Notes under the pieces: model-generated | Told to the model about the DNA's origin: nothing | Databases searched by the model: none | Seen by the model: only the letters and a program-made list of their open reading frames with translations | NCBI GenBank assembly: GCA_947466085.1 | Contig: CANIEC010000013.1 | Coordinates: 1 to 53,058 of the forward strand | Reading direction: 5' to 3' | Source: Rhodospirillales bacterium | GTDB lineage: Bacteria > Pseudomonadota > Alphaproteobacteria > Reyranellales > Reyranellaceae | Length of the DNA: 53,058 nt | Shown: piece by piece, positions 16,691-25,900 of the stretch | Layout: the number at the start of each line of letters is the position of its first letter | How positions within the stretch are numbered: position 1 is the first letter of the stretch | Program-made: the position numbers and the translations under genes

Positions 16691-17965
16691 ATGAGCTTCT
16701 TCGCTTACAAGGATGGCGAGATGCATGCCGAGGGCGTCGCGCTCGCCTCCATCGCGGCCCAGGTCGGCACGCCGTTCTACTGCTATTCCGCGGGGGCGCT
16801 GCGCGCCGGCTGGAAGGAGTTCGCCGACGCCATCAAGGGGATGAACGCCAGCGTCGCCTACGCGATGAAGGCCAACAGCAACCTGGCCGTCATCCGCCTG
16901 TTCGGCGAGATGGGCGCCGGTGCCGACATCGTCTCGGTCGGCGAGATGAAGCGGGCGCTGGCGGCCGGCATTCCGGCGAAGCGCATCATCTATTCCGGCG
17001 TCGGCAAGAAGCCGTCGGAGCTGATGGCGGCACTCGAAGCCGGCGTCGGCCAGATCAACGTCGAGAGTTCGGCCGAACTGGAGACGCTGAACGCCGTCGC
17101 GGGCCAGCTCGGCCTCAAGGCCGACATCACCATCCGCGTGAATCCCGACGTCGACGCCAGGACGCACGCCAAGATCACGACGGGCCGCAAGGAGAACAAG
17201 TTCGGCATCGACATCGACCTGGCGCGCGAGGCCTTCGCGCTGGCCGGCCGGCTGCCGAACCTGAATGTCGTCGGCGTGGCGATGCATATCGGCTCGCAGC
17301 TCACGTCGCTCACGCCCTACCGCGACGCCATCGTTCGGGTGCGCGAGCTGATCGCGCAGCTCCGCCAGGACGGCCACACGATCGACCGGTTCGATATCGG
17401 CGGCGGGCTGGGGATCGTTTATGCCGACGAGAAGCCGCCCTCGATCGCCGAGTTCATGGCCGTCGTGGCGCGCGAGACCGAGGGGCTGGGCTGCGAACTG
17501 GCTTTCGAGCCGGGGCGCCGGCTGGTCGGCGAGGCGGGTGTGCTGGTGGGCGAGGTCATCCTCGTGAAGCCCGGCTCCGCCAAGACTTTCGTCATCGTGG
17601 ATGCGGCGATGAACGACCTCATCCGGCCCACGCTCTACGAGGCCTGGCACGATATCCTGCCGGTGCGCCAGCCACGCCCCGATGCCGCCACGATCCGTTG
17701 CGACATTGTCGGCCCCATCTGTGAATCCGGCGACTTCCTTGCGCAGAATCGTGATCTGCCGCCGCTGGCGGCGGGCGACCTCGTGATGGTACGGTCGGCG
17801 GGCGCATATGGGGCGGTGATGGCTTCCAGCTACAACAGCCGTCCGCTGGCGCCCGAAGTGATGGTGGATGGCACGAGGTTTGCGGTTACGCGACCGAGGC
17901 CCACCGTCGAAGAGATGATCTCCGCCGAGCGGTTCCCGCCCTGGATGGAGCCGAAAAAGGCCTGA
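16691..17965 (+). CDS. lysA: Diaminopimelate decarboxylase
   Basis: PLP enzyme of 424 aa producing lysine from meso-diaminopimelate. The PLP lysine is K60 in VAYAMKANSNLAVIRLF. HIGSQLTSLTPY, FDIGGGLGIVY and FEPGRRLVGEAG form the barrel phosphate-binding and substrate loops. The C-terminal CESGDFLAQNRDLP and AGAYGAVMASSYNSRP segments complete the dimer active site. Its ATG follows the argH stop by 2 nt, so the two are co-transcribed. The small lptM-type lipoprotein gene often found between them is absent here. Confidence 0.96.
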   Translation: MSFFAYKDGEMHAEGVALASIAAQVGTPFYCYSAGALRAGWKEFADAIKGMNASVAYAMKANSNLAVIRLFGEMGAGADIVSVGEMKRALAAGIPAKRIIYSGVGKKPSELMAALEAGVGQINVESSAELETLNAVAGQLGLKADITIRVNPDVDARTHAKITTGRKENKFGIDIDLAREAFALAGRLPNLNVVGVAMHIGSQLTSLTPYRDAIVRVRELIAQLRQDGHTIDRFDIGGGLGIVYADEKPPSIAEFMAVVARETEGLGCELAFEPGRRLVGEAGVLVGEVILVKPGSAKTFVIVDAAMNDLIRPTLYEAWHDILPVRQPRPDAATIRCDIVGPICESGDFLAQNRDLPPLAAGDLVMVRSAGAYGAVMASSYNSRPLAPEVMVDGTRFAVTRPRPTVEEMISAERFPPWMEPKKA

Positions 17966-17979
17966 ACGAAAGGACGTCT

Positions 17980-20601
17980 ATGGACGCCAGCCAGACCACC
18001 CCGACGCTCGCGGCCCCAGGGCTCGCACGCAAGATCGGTTTGGCGCGGGCGGCTCTGGCGTGGGAAAGCCTGTGGCCGCGCTTCGTGCCGCTGCTTTCGT
18101 TCGTGGCGCTGTTCGTTGCCGCCGCCCATCTCGACCTTTTCGCCGGCCTGGATCCCTGGGTGCATACCGGCATCCTGGCCGCCATCGCGATCGCCTTCGC
18201 CGGTCTCGCCTGGTGGCGCCTGCGTGATTTCGCGTGGCCCACGCGGGAAGCGTCGATCCGCCGGCTCGAGCGCGACAGCGACATTCCGCATCGTCCGCTC
18301 GTCGCCGTGCAGGACCAGCTGGCCGCCGGCAATGCCGACCCGATGGCCGTGGCCCTCTGGCAGGCCCATCGTCGCCGCGAGGCCGAGCGTCTGGCCAGCC
18401 TGAGCAACCGGCCGGCCCATCCGGGCCTCGCCAGCCTCGATAAGTGGGCCGTGCGCTTCGTGCCGCTCCTGGCCCTCGTCGTCGCGATCGCCGTGGCGGG
18501 CGGCTGGCGCAGCGACCGCATGGCGGCCGCCGTGACGCCGGCCTTCCCGCCGCCGCCGCCGGTCGTCGCCAACCTGTGGATCGCGCCGCCGGCCTATACC
18601 GGCAAGCCGCCGGTCTATCTGGACATGGCCGATCCCGAGAAGGTGCTGCGCGTTCCTGTCGGCAGCAAGATTGCCGGCTTCGTCGACGACGTGCGCGGCC
18701 GCAAGCCGCCCCAGCTCCTGGTTGACGGCAAGGCCACCGAATTCTCGACCGTCAGCAAGGGCAAGTACCAGGTCGAGGAGGTCATTACCGAGGGCAAGCA
18801 GATCACGCTGCAGGCGCGCGGCGACGAGCAGGCACGCTGGAAGCTCCACGTCATTCCCGACCTCGCCCCGACCATCGACTTCACCCGTCCGATCGGTGTC
18901 GACAAGTGGTCGACCAAGGTCGAGTACCTCGCCGGCGACGATTTCGGCATCACCGGCGTCCAGCTCCAGATGCGCCTGCACGGCAGCGTGCTGGGCGACG
19001 ATGCGCTGAGCAGCGACGAGGAGCCGGAAGTGCTGCGCATCGACCTGCCGGTCGCGGGCAACGCCAAGAAGATTTCCGATACCTTCGTGCGCGACCTGAC
19101 CAGCCATCCGTGGGCCGGCCTCAAGGTCACGGTGATGCTGTTCGCGACCGATGCGCTCGGCCAGAAGGGCCGCAGCTCGGTCGAGACCTTCCTGCTGCCC
19201 GAGCGGGTGTTCAATGATCCGACGGCGCGGGCCCTGATCGTGCTGCGCAAGGCGCTGACCCGCGATCCCAAGGGCTACCGCATCGATGTCGCCGATGGCA
19301 TGCGCATGATCCATGGCAATCCGTCGAGCTATCGCGAGGATCCGGTCGTACAGCTCGGCCTGCGCATCGGCTCCGTGCGGCTCGCGCAGAACGACAACAA
19401 GGAGACGATCGACGACACGCAGAAGCTCCTCTGGGATCTCGCCATGCGCCTCGAGAGCGGCGCCACGTCCGACGCCGAGCGCGCCGTCGAGCAGGCCCGC
19501 CAGGAACTGCAGGACGCCATGCAGCGCCAGGCCGGTGACGAGGAGATCGAGAAGCTGATCCAGCAGCTCTACGACGCGATGGCGCGCTGGCAGCGCGAGC
19601 TGGCCGAGAAGATGAAGGATCCCGACGAGCGCCGCCGCATGGAAGAGCAGGCGGAGAAGATGGATCCGAACAACACCATCACCGGCGACGACCTGCAGAA
19701 GATGCTCGACAAGATTCGCGAGATGGCGAAGAACGGCCAGCGCGAAGAGGCCAAGCGCATGCTCGAGGAGCTGCGCAAGATGATGGAGAACGCCACCCCG
19801 ATGATGGCGAACCCCAACGGCCAGCAGCAGCGTCAGCAACAGGGACAGCGCGGCCAGCAGGGCCAGGGCAACCAGCAGGGCCGCGAGATGATGAACCAGC
19901 TCGACCAGCTGTCGCGCCGGCAGAACCAGTTGCTGGGCGAGTCGGAGCGCGAAGGCCGCCAGCAGCAGGGCCAGCGCGGTCAGCAGGGACAGCAAGGTCA
20001 GCAGGGTCAGCGCGGCCAGCAGGGCCAACAGGGTCAGCAAGGACAACAGGGGCAGCAGGGCCAAGGACAGCAGGGCCAGGGCCAACCCGGTCAGGGGCAG
20101 GGTCAGTGGGGTGATCAGCAGCGCGGCCAGCAGGAAGGCCTGCGTGGCCGGCTGGGCGACTTCATGAAGAAGCTCGACGAGAATGGTCTGCAGATGCCGG
20201 AATCGCTGGGCCGGGCCGAGCGCTCGATGCGCGAGGCCGAGGAGGCGCTCCGTCGCGGCGATCCGCGCGAGGCGTCGCGCGCCCAGCGCCGGGCCCTGGA
20301 CAATCTTCAGCAGGGCATGGGCGACATGGCCGAGCAGATGCGCCAGCAGCGCGGTCCGGGCAACAATCAGGACATCGCCGAGATCGAGGAGCGCGAGCGC
20401 CGCAGTGAGGACCGTGACCCGCTGGGCCGGTCCGACGGCAACTATGGCGACGCGATCGACTCCGGCTCCGACAAGGTGCCGCTCGAACTGGAGCGCCAGC
20501 GCAGCCGCGAGATCCTCGATGAACTGCGCCGCCGCGCCGGCGACCAGCTGCGTCCGAAGGAAGAGCTCGAATACATCGACCGGCTGCTGAAGACCTATTA
20601 G
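17980..20601 (+). CDS. TIGR02302/DUF4175 family large membrane protein with Gln-Gly repeat
   Basis: Protein of 873 aa found in alphaproteobacteria and of unproven function. Three hydrophobic segments lie at about residues 34-52, 61-80 and 155-173. A large, probably periplasmic domain follows (NLWIAPPAYTGKPPVYLDM, DDFGITGVQLQMRL). Residues about 480-600 are strongly helical and charged, probably coiled coil (RQELQDAMQRQAGDEEIEKL and following). Residues about 613-716 are a low-complexity Gln/Gly tract of QGQ/QRGQQG units. The C-terminal 150 residues return to charged helices ending ELEYIDRLLKTY. It starts 14 nt after lysA. Confidence 0.85.
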   Translation: MDASQTTPTLAAPGLARKIGLARAALAWESLWPRFVPLLSFVALFVAAAHLDLFAGLDPWVHTGILAAIAIAFAGLAWWRLRDFAWPTREASIRRLERDSDIPHRPLVAVQDQLAAGNADPMAVALWQAHRRREAERLASLSNRPAHPGLASLDKWAVRFVPLLALVVAIAVAGGWRSDRMAAAVTPAFPPPPPVVANLWIAPPAYTGKPPVYLDMADPEKVLRVPVGSKIAGFVDDVRGRKPPQLLVDGKATEFSTVSKGKYQVEEVITEGKQITLQARGDEQARWKLHVIPDLAPTIDFTRPIGVDKWSTKVEYLAGDDFGITGVQLQMRLHGSVLGDDALSSDEEPEVLRIDLPVAGNAKKISDTFVRDLTSHPWAGLKVTVMLFATDALGQKGRSSVETFLLPERVFNDPTARALIVLRKALTRDPKGYRIDVADGMRMIHGNPSSYREDPVVQLGLRIGSVRLAQNDNKETIDDTQKLLWDLAMRLESGATSDAERAVEQARQELQDAMQRQAGDEEIEKLIQQLYDAMARWQRELAEKMKDPDERRRMEEQAEKMDPNNTITGDDLQKMLDKIREMAKNGQREEAKRMLEELRKMMENATPMMANPNGQQQRQQQGQRGQQGQGNQQGREMMNQLDQLSRRQNQLLGESEREGRQQQGQRGQQGQQGQQGQRGQQGQQGQQGQQGQQGQGQQGQGQPGQGQGQWGDQQRGQQEGLRGRLGDFMKKLDENGLQMPESLGRAERSMREAEEALRRGDPREASRAQRRALDNLQQGMGDMAEQMRQQRGPGNNQDIAEIEERERRSEDRDPLGRSDGNYGDAIDSGSDKVPLELERQRSREILDELRRRAGDQLRPKEELEYIDRLLKTY
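19960..20108 (+). repeat. Imperfect tandem repeat encoding a Gln-Gly tract
   Basis: A coding repeat of 9-nt units of the type CAGCAGGGN or GGNCAGCAA, about 16 units, inside the TIGR02302-type gene. Third positions vary between units (GGC, GGT, GGA), which suggests selection on the peptide rather than recent slippage alone. Less regular copies extend from about 19820. Confidence 0.75.
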
Positions 20602-20631
20602 CAGGCCGTTGAAAAAGTCGGAGTCACGGCG

Positions 20632-20667
20632 AATAAACGAAACAAACGAATTAAACGAAACAATTGA
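20632..20667. repeat. AT-rich 9-bp tandem repeat, four units
   Basis: AATAAACGA, AACAAACGA, ATTAAACGA and AACAATTGA follow head to tail in the 213-bp gap between the TIGR02302-type gene and hpt. The composition is far below the local GC content. No coding role is seen; it may be a protein-binding array or chance degeneration. Confidence 0.6.
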
Positions 20668-20738
20668 AGAGAATGCCGCAGGTCCTTGACCCTGTGTCGT
20701 GGTGACCGGTTACGCAACAATATTGCGCGCCGATACTT

Positions 20739-20769
20739 CTCCAAGACCTTTTTAAACGGCCTTTTGGAG
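20739..20769. terminator. Putative bidirectional terminator hairpin
   Basis: CTCCAA and TTGGAG close a stem whose inner part also pairs (GACC with GGCC, one mismatch and a small bulge), around a T-rich loop. It lies between the convergent TIGR02302-type and hpt genes. Confidence 0.4.
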
Positions 20770-20776
20770 GTTCCCG

Positions 20777-20803
20777 GTCATCCTGCACGCAGCGAAGGAT
20801 GAC
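20777..20803. repeat. REP-like palindrome next to the hpt stop
   Basis: GTCATCCT and AGGATGAC form a perfect 8-bp stem with an 11-nt loop, 12 bp beyond the hpt stop codon. The arms resemble the GTCATCC/GGATGAC palindromes dispersed in many proteobacterial genomes and share ATCCT/AGGAT with the 108-bp elements at 31295 and 52473. Confidence 0.5.
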
Positions 20804-20814
20804 AACGGGGCGCT

Positions 20815-21372
20815 CTACCCGGCGGTCTTCTCGACCACGCCGATGTAAGGCAGGCCGCGGAAGCGGTGGGCCCAGTCGAGGCCATAGCCGACCAGGAACT
20901 CGTCGCCCGCCTCGAAACCCACGAAGTCGGCCTTGAGATCGGTGCGCCGCTTGGCGGGCTTGTCGAGCAAGGTGCAGATCGAGACGCGCCGCGCACCGCG
21001 TTCGTCCAGCAGCTTCTTGGCGAAGCTGAGCGTCAGGCCCGATTCCAGGATGTCGTCGACCAGCAGCACGTCGCGGTCCCGCACGTCGTCGACGATGTCG
21101 CGCACGATACGGACGTTGCCGCTCGTCTCGGTGCCGCTGCCGTAGCTCGACAGGGTGAGGAAATCCATCGACCAGTCTGCGCCAGCGCGGCTCAGCGCGC
21201 GGATCAGGTCGGCGGCGAAGACGAAGCTGCCCTTCAGGACGGAGACCACCAGCGTGTCGGACGCGAGCTTGGCCGAAAGGTCGGTCGCCATCTCTTCGAC
21301 GCGCGAAGCGATCTCGGCGGCGGAGAAACGGATCGAAACGACTGGACGGTCGGACGTGGTGCGGTCGGGCAA
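20815..21372 (-). CDS. hpt: Hypoxanthine phosphoribosyltransferase
   Basis: Purine salvage enzyme of 185 aa making IMP (and often GMP) from the base and PRPP. The PRPP-binding loop is VLLVDDILESGLTLSFAKKLL; the pyrophosphate loop is VVSVLKGSFVFAADLIR; the dimer/base region KADFVGFEAGDEFLVGYGLDWAHRFRGLPYIGVV is standard. The start ATG at 21372 gives the expected N-terminus. It lies 23 nt downstream of the zinc-ribbon gene on the same strand and is probably transcribed with it. Confidence 0.96.
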   Translation of the reverse strand: MPDRTTSDRPVVSIRFSAAEIASRVEEMATDLSAKLASDTLVVSVLKGSFVFAADLIRALSRAGADWSMDFLTLSSYGSGTETSGNVRIVRDIVDDVRDRDVLLVDDILESGLTLSFAKKLLDERGARRVSICTLLDKPAKRRTDLKADFVGFEAGDEFLVGYGLDWAHRFRGLPYIGVVEKTAG

Positions 21373-21395
21373 CGTGAACTCTCGTCAGTGGGGCG

Positions 21396-22082
21396 CTAGT
21401 CGACGGTCGGCACAATGTTGGTCGCACCCGAGGGGGGCTCGTCAAGCGGCAGGCTGAAGCTGCGGCGCGCGCCGGGCGCGATCGGCCCCTCGACCAGCGG
21501 CATCGCGCGCTCGGCCAGGACCTGCTCGCCCGCCCGGAAGACCAGCTTGAGGCGGCGGGTCGAGCCGGGTGCGGTGCCGGTATTGATCAACTCGCCCAGC
21601 ACGACATAGCGCCCGTCGATGAGATCGATCTTGGTGGTCGCCATGTCGATCCCGACATGCGCTTGCGCCACCTGAGGCGCGTCGGGCGTCGCCCGCGCGG
21701 CGTCGAGATGCAGCAGGGCCCGCCAGGAGGCCGGCAGCCGCGCCTTGATCTGGTCGCGATAGGCATAGCCCGCGCCCCCCAGCAGCACGACCAGGACGAT
21801 CGCATAGGCGATCCAGGTGCCCCAGTTTCTCGTCCGGGTCGGCGGGGGCGTGGTCAGGGCGGGCAGGCCGGCGCCGGGAGTCGACGGTCGGATGACGATG
21901 TCGGGCGCGGTGACGGCCGGCGCGGGTGGTGCTTCCGACGGGTTTTCGGTGACCGGCCGCAGTTCGGGTTTCTGGAACCAGCGATGGCTGCAGCGGACAC
22001 ACTGGACAGTGCGACCCGCCGGGCCGATCGCCATGGGATCGACGGCGTATCGCGCGCCGCAATTGGAACAGGTAAGCTGCAT
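21396..22082 (-). CDS. Zinc-ribbon (MJ0042-type) membrane protein with DUF3426-like domain
   Basis: Protein of 228 aa. The N-terminal zinc ribbon uses CSNC (residues 5-8) and CVRC (about 28-31), with GRTVQCVRCSHRWF typical of the MJ0042 finger family. A proline-rich linker precedes one membrane helix (WIAYAIVLVVLLGGAGYAY, about residues 90-108). The C-terminal domain (about 120-228) has the DUF3426 pattern: DGRYVVLGELINTG, RRLKLVFRAGEQVLAER and IAPGARRSFSLPL. It diverges from plsC and precedes hpt. In many alphaproteobacteria such a gene sits between hpt and ftsEX. The function is unknown. Confidence 0.85.
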   Translation of the reverse strand: MQLTCSNCGARYAVDPMAIGPAGRTVQCVRCSHRWFQKPELRPVTENPSEAPPAPAVTAPDIVIRPSTPGAGLPALTTPPPTRTRNWGTWIAYAIVLVVLLGGAGYAYRDQIKARLPASWRALLHLDAARATPDAPQVAQAHVGIDMATTKIDLIDGRYVVLGELINTGTAPGSTRRLKLVFRAGEQVLAERAMPLVEGPIAPGARRSFSLPLDEPPSGATNIVPTVD

Positions 22083-22181
22083 GATGAGCGGGGTATGCCC
22101 CACCAGATGTCCTTTGCGCAGCGACACTAGGCCACTACAAGTTGGCATACAAGCAACACGTCGCTCGCGAATACTTTTGAA

Positions 22182-22916
22182 ATGATTGGCCTCCGGCTGC
22201 GCTCGTTCTTCTTCAATGTCGGCTGGTATGCCGGCACCACGATTCTCGCCATCGGCGGTTCGCCGATCCTGCTGATGCCGCGGCGCTTCGTGGTCGCCTG
22301 GTCGCTGGTGTGGATCGACTTCTGCCTGTGGTGGCTGCGGATCACCTGCCGCCTGACGCACCGCGTCAGCGGGCTCGAGAACATGCCGACGGGCCCGGTG
22401 ATTTTCGCCTGCAAGCACCAGTCCTCGTGGGAGACGCTGGCTTTCTCGCGCCTGTTTCCCGGCGCCGCCACCGTGATGAAGCGCGAGCTGGTCCTGATCC
22501 CGATCGTCGGCTGGGCGATGGCGCGGGCGGGCAATATCGCCGTCGAGCGCGGCGACGGCGCCAAGGCGCTGCGCGGACTGGTGAAGCAGGCCAAGGCGAC
22601 GCTGGAAGAGGGTCGGTCGATCCTGATCTTCCCCGAGGGGACTCGCGTCGCCGTCGGCGACGAGAAGCCCTATCAGGTGGGAACGGCGGCGCTCTATCGG
22701 CAGCTCGGCGTGCCCGTCGTTCCGGTCGCGCTGAACTCCGGCCTGTTCTGGGGGCGCCGCAAGTTCATCAAGTCGCCGGGCGTGATCGACGTGGAGATCC
22801 TGCCGGCGATCCCGCCGGGCCTCGGCCGCGACGTGTTCATGGTCACCCTGCGCGAACGTATCGAGGGGGCGACGAACCGGCTCGTTGCTGCAGCCCGCAG
22901 GCGCGAACAAAAATAG
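22182..22916 (+). CDS. plsC: 1-acyl-sn-glycerol-3-phosphate acyltransferase
   Basis: Membrane acyltransferase of 244 aa that makes phosphatidate from lysophosphatidate. The N-terminal hydrophobic segments (about 5-45) anchor it. Catalytic motif 1 appears as KHQSSWETLAF (H-x4-E in place of the common H-x4-D, as seen in other alphaproteobacterial proteins), motif III as LIFPEGTRVAVGDE and motif IV as VPVVPVALNSG. It starts at an ATG 99 bp from the divergent zinc-ribbon gene and is followed 44 bp later by nrdJ. Confidence 0.93.
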   Translation: MIGLRLRSFFFNVGWYAGTTILAIGGSPILLMPRRFVVAWSLVWIDFCLWWLRITCRLTHRVSGLENMPTGPVIFACKHQSSWETLAFSRLFPGAATVMKRELVLIPIVGWAMARAGNIAVERGDGAKALRGLVKQAKATLEEGRSILIFPEGTRVAVGDEKPYQVGTAALYRQLGVPVVPVALNSGLFWGRRKFIKSPGVIDVEILPAIPPGLGRDVFMVTLRERIEGATNRLVAAARRREQK

Positions 22917-22960
22917 AACGATCTGTTGATATCGACGGGCCTTGGGCCTAGCTTTTCGGG

Positions 22961-25900
22961 ATGGAATGGGCTCCCGTCTCCCAGCGGATCTGGGACATGA
23001 AGTATCGCTTCAAGAGTGCACCCGGCGGCAGCGCGACGGCGACTCCGGACGCCGACCTCGACGCGACCTGGTGGCGGGTCGCACGCGCGCTGGCGGCGCC
23101 TGAGCGCGATCCCGAGCTCTGGGCCGGCCGTTTTCACGAGGCGCTGTCAGGTTTCAAGTTCCTGCCGGCCGGGCGGGTGATGGCGGGCGCCGGCACCGGG
23201 CGGACGGTCACGCTCTTCAACTGTTTCGTGATGGGCACGATCGCCGACGACATGTCGGGTATCTTCGAGAACCTGCGCGAGGCGGCCCTCACCATGCAGC
23301 AGGGCGGCGGCATCGGGCACGATTTCTCGAGCCTTCGCCCGCAAGGCGCGCCCGTGGTGGGCGTCGGCGCCGACGCGTCGGGACCGCTCTCGTTCATGGA
23401 CGTGTGGGACTCGATGTGCCGCACCATCATGAGCGCAGGCTCGCGGCGCGGTGCCATGATGGCCACCCTGCGCTGCGACCATCCCGACATCGAGGCCTTC
23501 ATCGACGCCAAGCGCGACCCGAAGCGGCTGCGCATGTTCAACGTCTCGGTGCTGGTCACCGACGCCTTCATGAAGGCGGTCGGGGAGGATGCCGACTGGC
23601 CGCTGGTGTTCGGCGGCAGGACCTTCAGGACGGTGAAGGCTAAGGCGTTGTGGGAACGCATCATGCGCGCCACCTACGACGTGGCCGAGCCCGGCGTCAT
23701 CTTCATCGACCGCGTGAACCGGCGGAACAACCTGCGCTATTGCGAGACCATCCAGGCGACCAATCCCTGCGTGACCGCTGAGACCTGGGTCCATACGGCC
23801 GATGGGCCGCGGCAGGTGTCCGACCTCATTGGCCAGCCGTTCACGGCTTTGGTGGACGGCAAGGCTTTTGCCAGCGGCAACGCCGGCTTCTTCGCGACCG
23901 GCACAAAAGAGGTGCGACGCCTGCGGACCAAGGCCGGCCACGATTTACGCCTGACGGCAGACCATCTCGTGCGGAAGGTGACCCGTCTCACGCGCTGGTC
24001 CCGCGACCTCGAATGGGTGCCCGCCGGTGATCTCGCGCCGGGCGACCAGATCGTCCTGCACGATCATCGAAGCGCGCCGCACTGGGGCGGGCGTCACAGC
24101 GAGGCGGAAGGCTACCTGCTTGGCCTGCTGGTGGGCGATGGCACGCTTAAGCAGGACAAGGCGGTGCTCAGCGTCTGGAAGCCCGCTCAGGTCGCCCATG
24201 GCGGTCCGCAGACGATCAGCCCGGAAGGTGTGATGGAAGCGGCCCTGGCCGCGGCGCGGACTTTGCCGCATCGCGCCGACTTCACTGGGTGGATGGAAGT
24301 AAAGGGGCGCAACGAGTGGCGACTCTCGCTTGCTGCGGTCAAGACGCTTGCGGAGGCGATGGGCCTTTCGCCGGGCAACAAGACCGTAACGCCGGCGATG
24401 GAGAAGACCTCATCGGTTTTTCATCGCGGGCTGTTGCGTGGCCTGTTCGACAGCGACGGGTCGGTGCAGGGCACGCAGGCGAAGGGCATCAGCATCCGGC
24501 TGAGCCAAAGCGATCTTCCTCTGCTCGAAAGCGTACAGCGCATGCTGCTGCGCTTCGGCATCGCGACCACGATCTACCGCGACCGGCGACCGGCCGGCCA
24601 GCGTCCGATGCCCGACGGTGCGGGCGGGCAGAGACTCTACGAGTGCGCGGCCCAACACGAGCTGGTGATATCCGGCGACAATGTCGGCGTGTTTGCCGAA
24701 CGGATCGGGTTTGCCGACCGGAGCAAGGTGGTATGGCTACAGGGTGCCTTGGCCGACTATCGCCGCGCCCTCAATCGCGAGCGCTTCGTCGCGGAGATCG
24801 CCAGCGTAGACGAGGACGGGGTTGCCGAAGTCTACGATGCGCAGGTTCCCGGCATCAACGCCTTCGATGCCAACGGGCTTTACGTCCACAATTGCGGTGA
24901 GCAGCCGTTGCCGCCGTACGGCGCCTGCCTGCTGGGATCGATCAATCTCGCGGCGCTGGTGAAGGCGCCCTTCATGCCCGAGGCCGCTCTCGACGCGGAC
25001 GCGCTAGAGCGGCTGGTGCCGCTTGCGGTGCGCATGCTCGACAACGTGATCGACGTCTCGCGCTTTCCGCTGCCGCAGCAGGAGAAGGAGGCCAAGGCCA
25101 AGCGGCGCATCGGGCTTGGCGTGACCGGCCTCGCCGACGCGCTGATCTTCTGTGGCGTGCGCTATGGCTCGCCCGAGGCGGTGCGGCTGACGCGCGAATG
25201 GCTGGGCGCCGTGCAGCGTCTCTCCTACATGGCGTCGGCCGACATTGCCGCCGAGAAGGGCAGTTTCCCGCTCTACGAGCGCGGCAAGTATCTGGCGGGT
25301 GAGACGATCAAGGCCTTGCCCGAGGAGGCCCGGACGGCGATCGGCCGCTACGGCATCCGCAACGCGCTGCTGAACTCGATCGCGCCCACCGGCACGATCT
25401 CGCTGCTGGCCGACAACGTCTCCTCCGGCATTGAGCCCATCTTCGCCTTCAGCTACGTGCGCCATGTCCTGCAGCCCGACGGCTCCAAGCGAGAGGAGAG
25501 CGTCGACGACTACGCCTTCCGTGTCTGGCGCGAGCTGAGGGGCAACGAGGCGCCGCCGTCGGACGTCTTCGTCGACGCCCAGACCCTGACTCCCGCCGAT
25601 CATCTGGCGATGCAGGCCGCGGCGCAGGACTATGTCGACAGCTCAATCTCCAAGACCATCAACCTGCCGCGAGACATCTCCTTCGACGCCTTCAAGGGCG
25701 TCTATGAGGAGGCCTATGCGCAGAACTGCAAGGGCTGCACGACCTACCGTCCCAACGACGTGACCGGTGCGGTGCTGGAGGTGAAGCCGGCAGAAGCCGG
25801 GAAGCCGGTCGCGGCGGTGGCGCCGCGCGACAGCGACGTGGTCTACCTCGCCCCGCCGCTCGACCGGCCGGAGGAACTTCCGGGCCGGACCTACAAGATC

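Noticed and set aside
17830..20085. Leucine-rich minus-strand frame that looks like a hydrophobic repeat protein
   Set aside because: The leucine runs are the complement of the CAG/CAA-rich Gln-Gly repeat of the plus-strand gene.
19820..20140. CRISPR-like array from the short tandem units
   Set aside because: Units are 9 nt, coding and without spacers; no cas gene or CRISPR repeat was seen anywhere in the window.
5745..20620. Shared GTTGAAAAA string just after two stop codons (near 5747 and 20608)
   Set aside because: Only nine bases match and the flanks differ, so no repeat family can be claimed.
22917..22960. Cobalamin riboswitch before nrdJ
   Set aside because: The gap is only 44 bp, too short, and no B12-box-like segment is visible.
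23768..24892. Possibility that the nrdJ insert is a separate gene, an intron or an assembly error
   Set aside because: The insert is in frame without stops and has all intein blocks at both ends, so protein splicing is the simpler reading.
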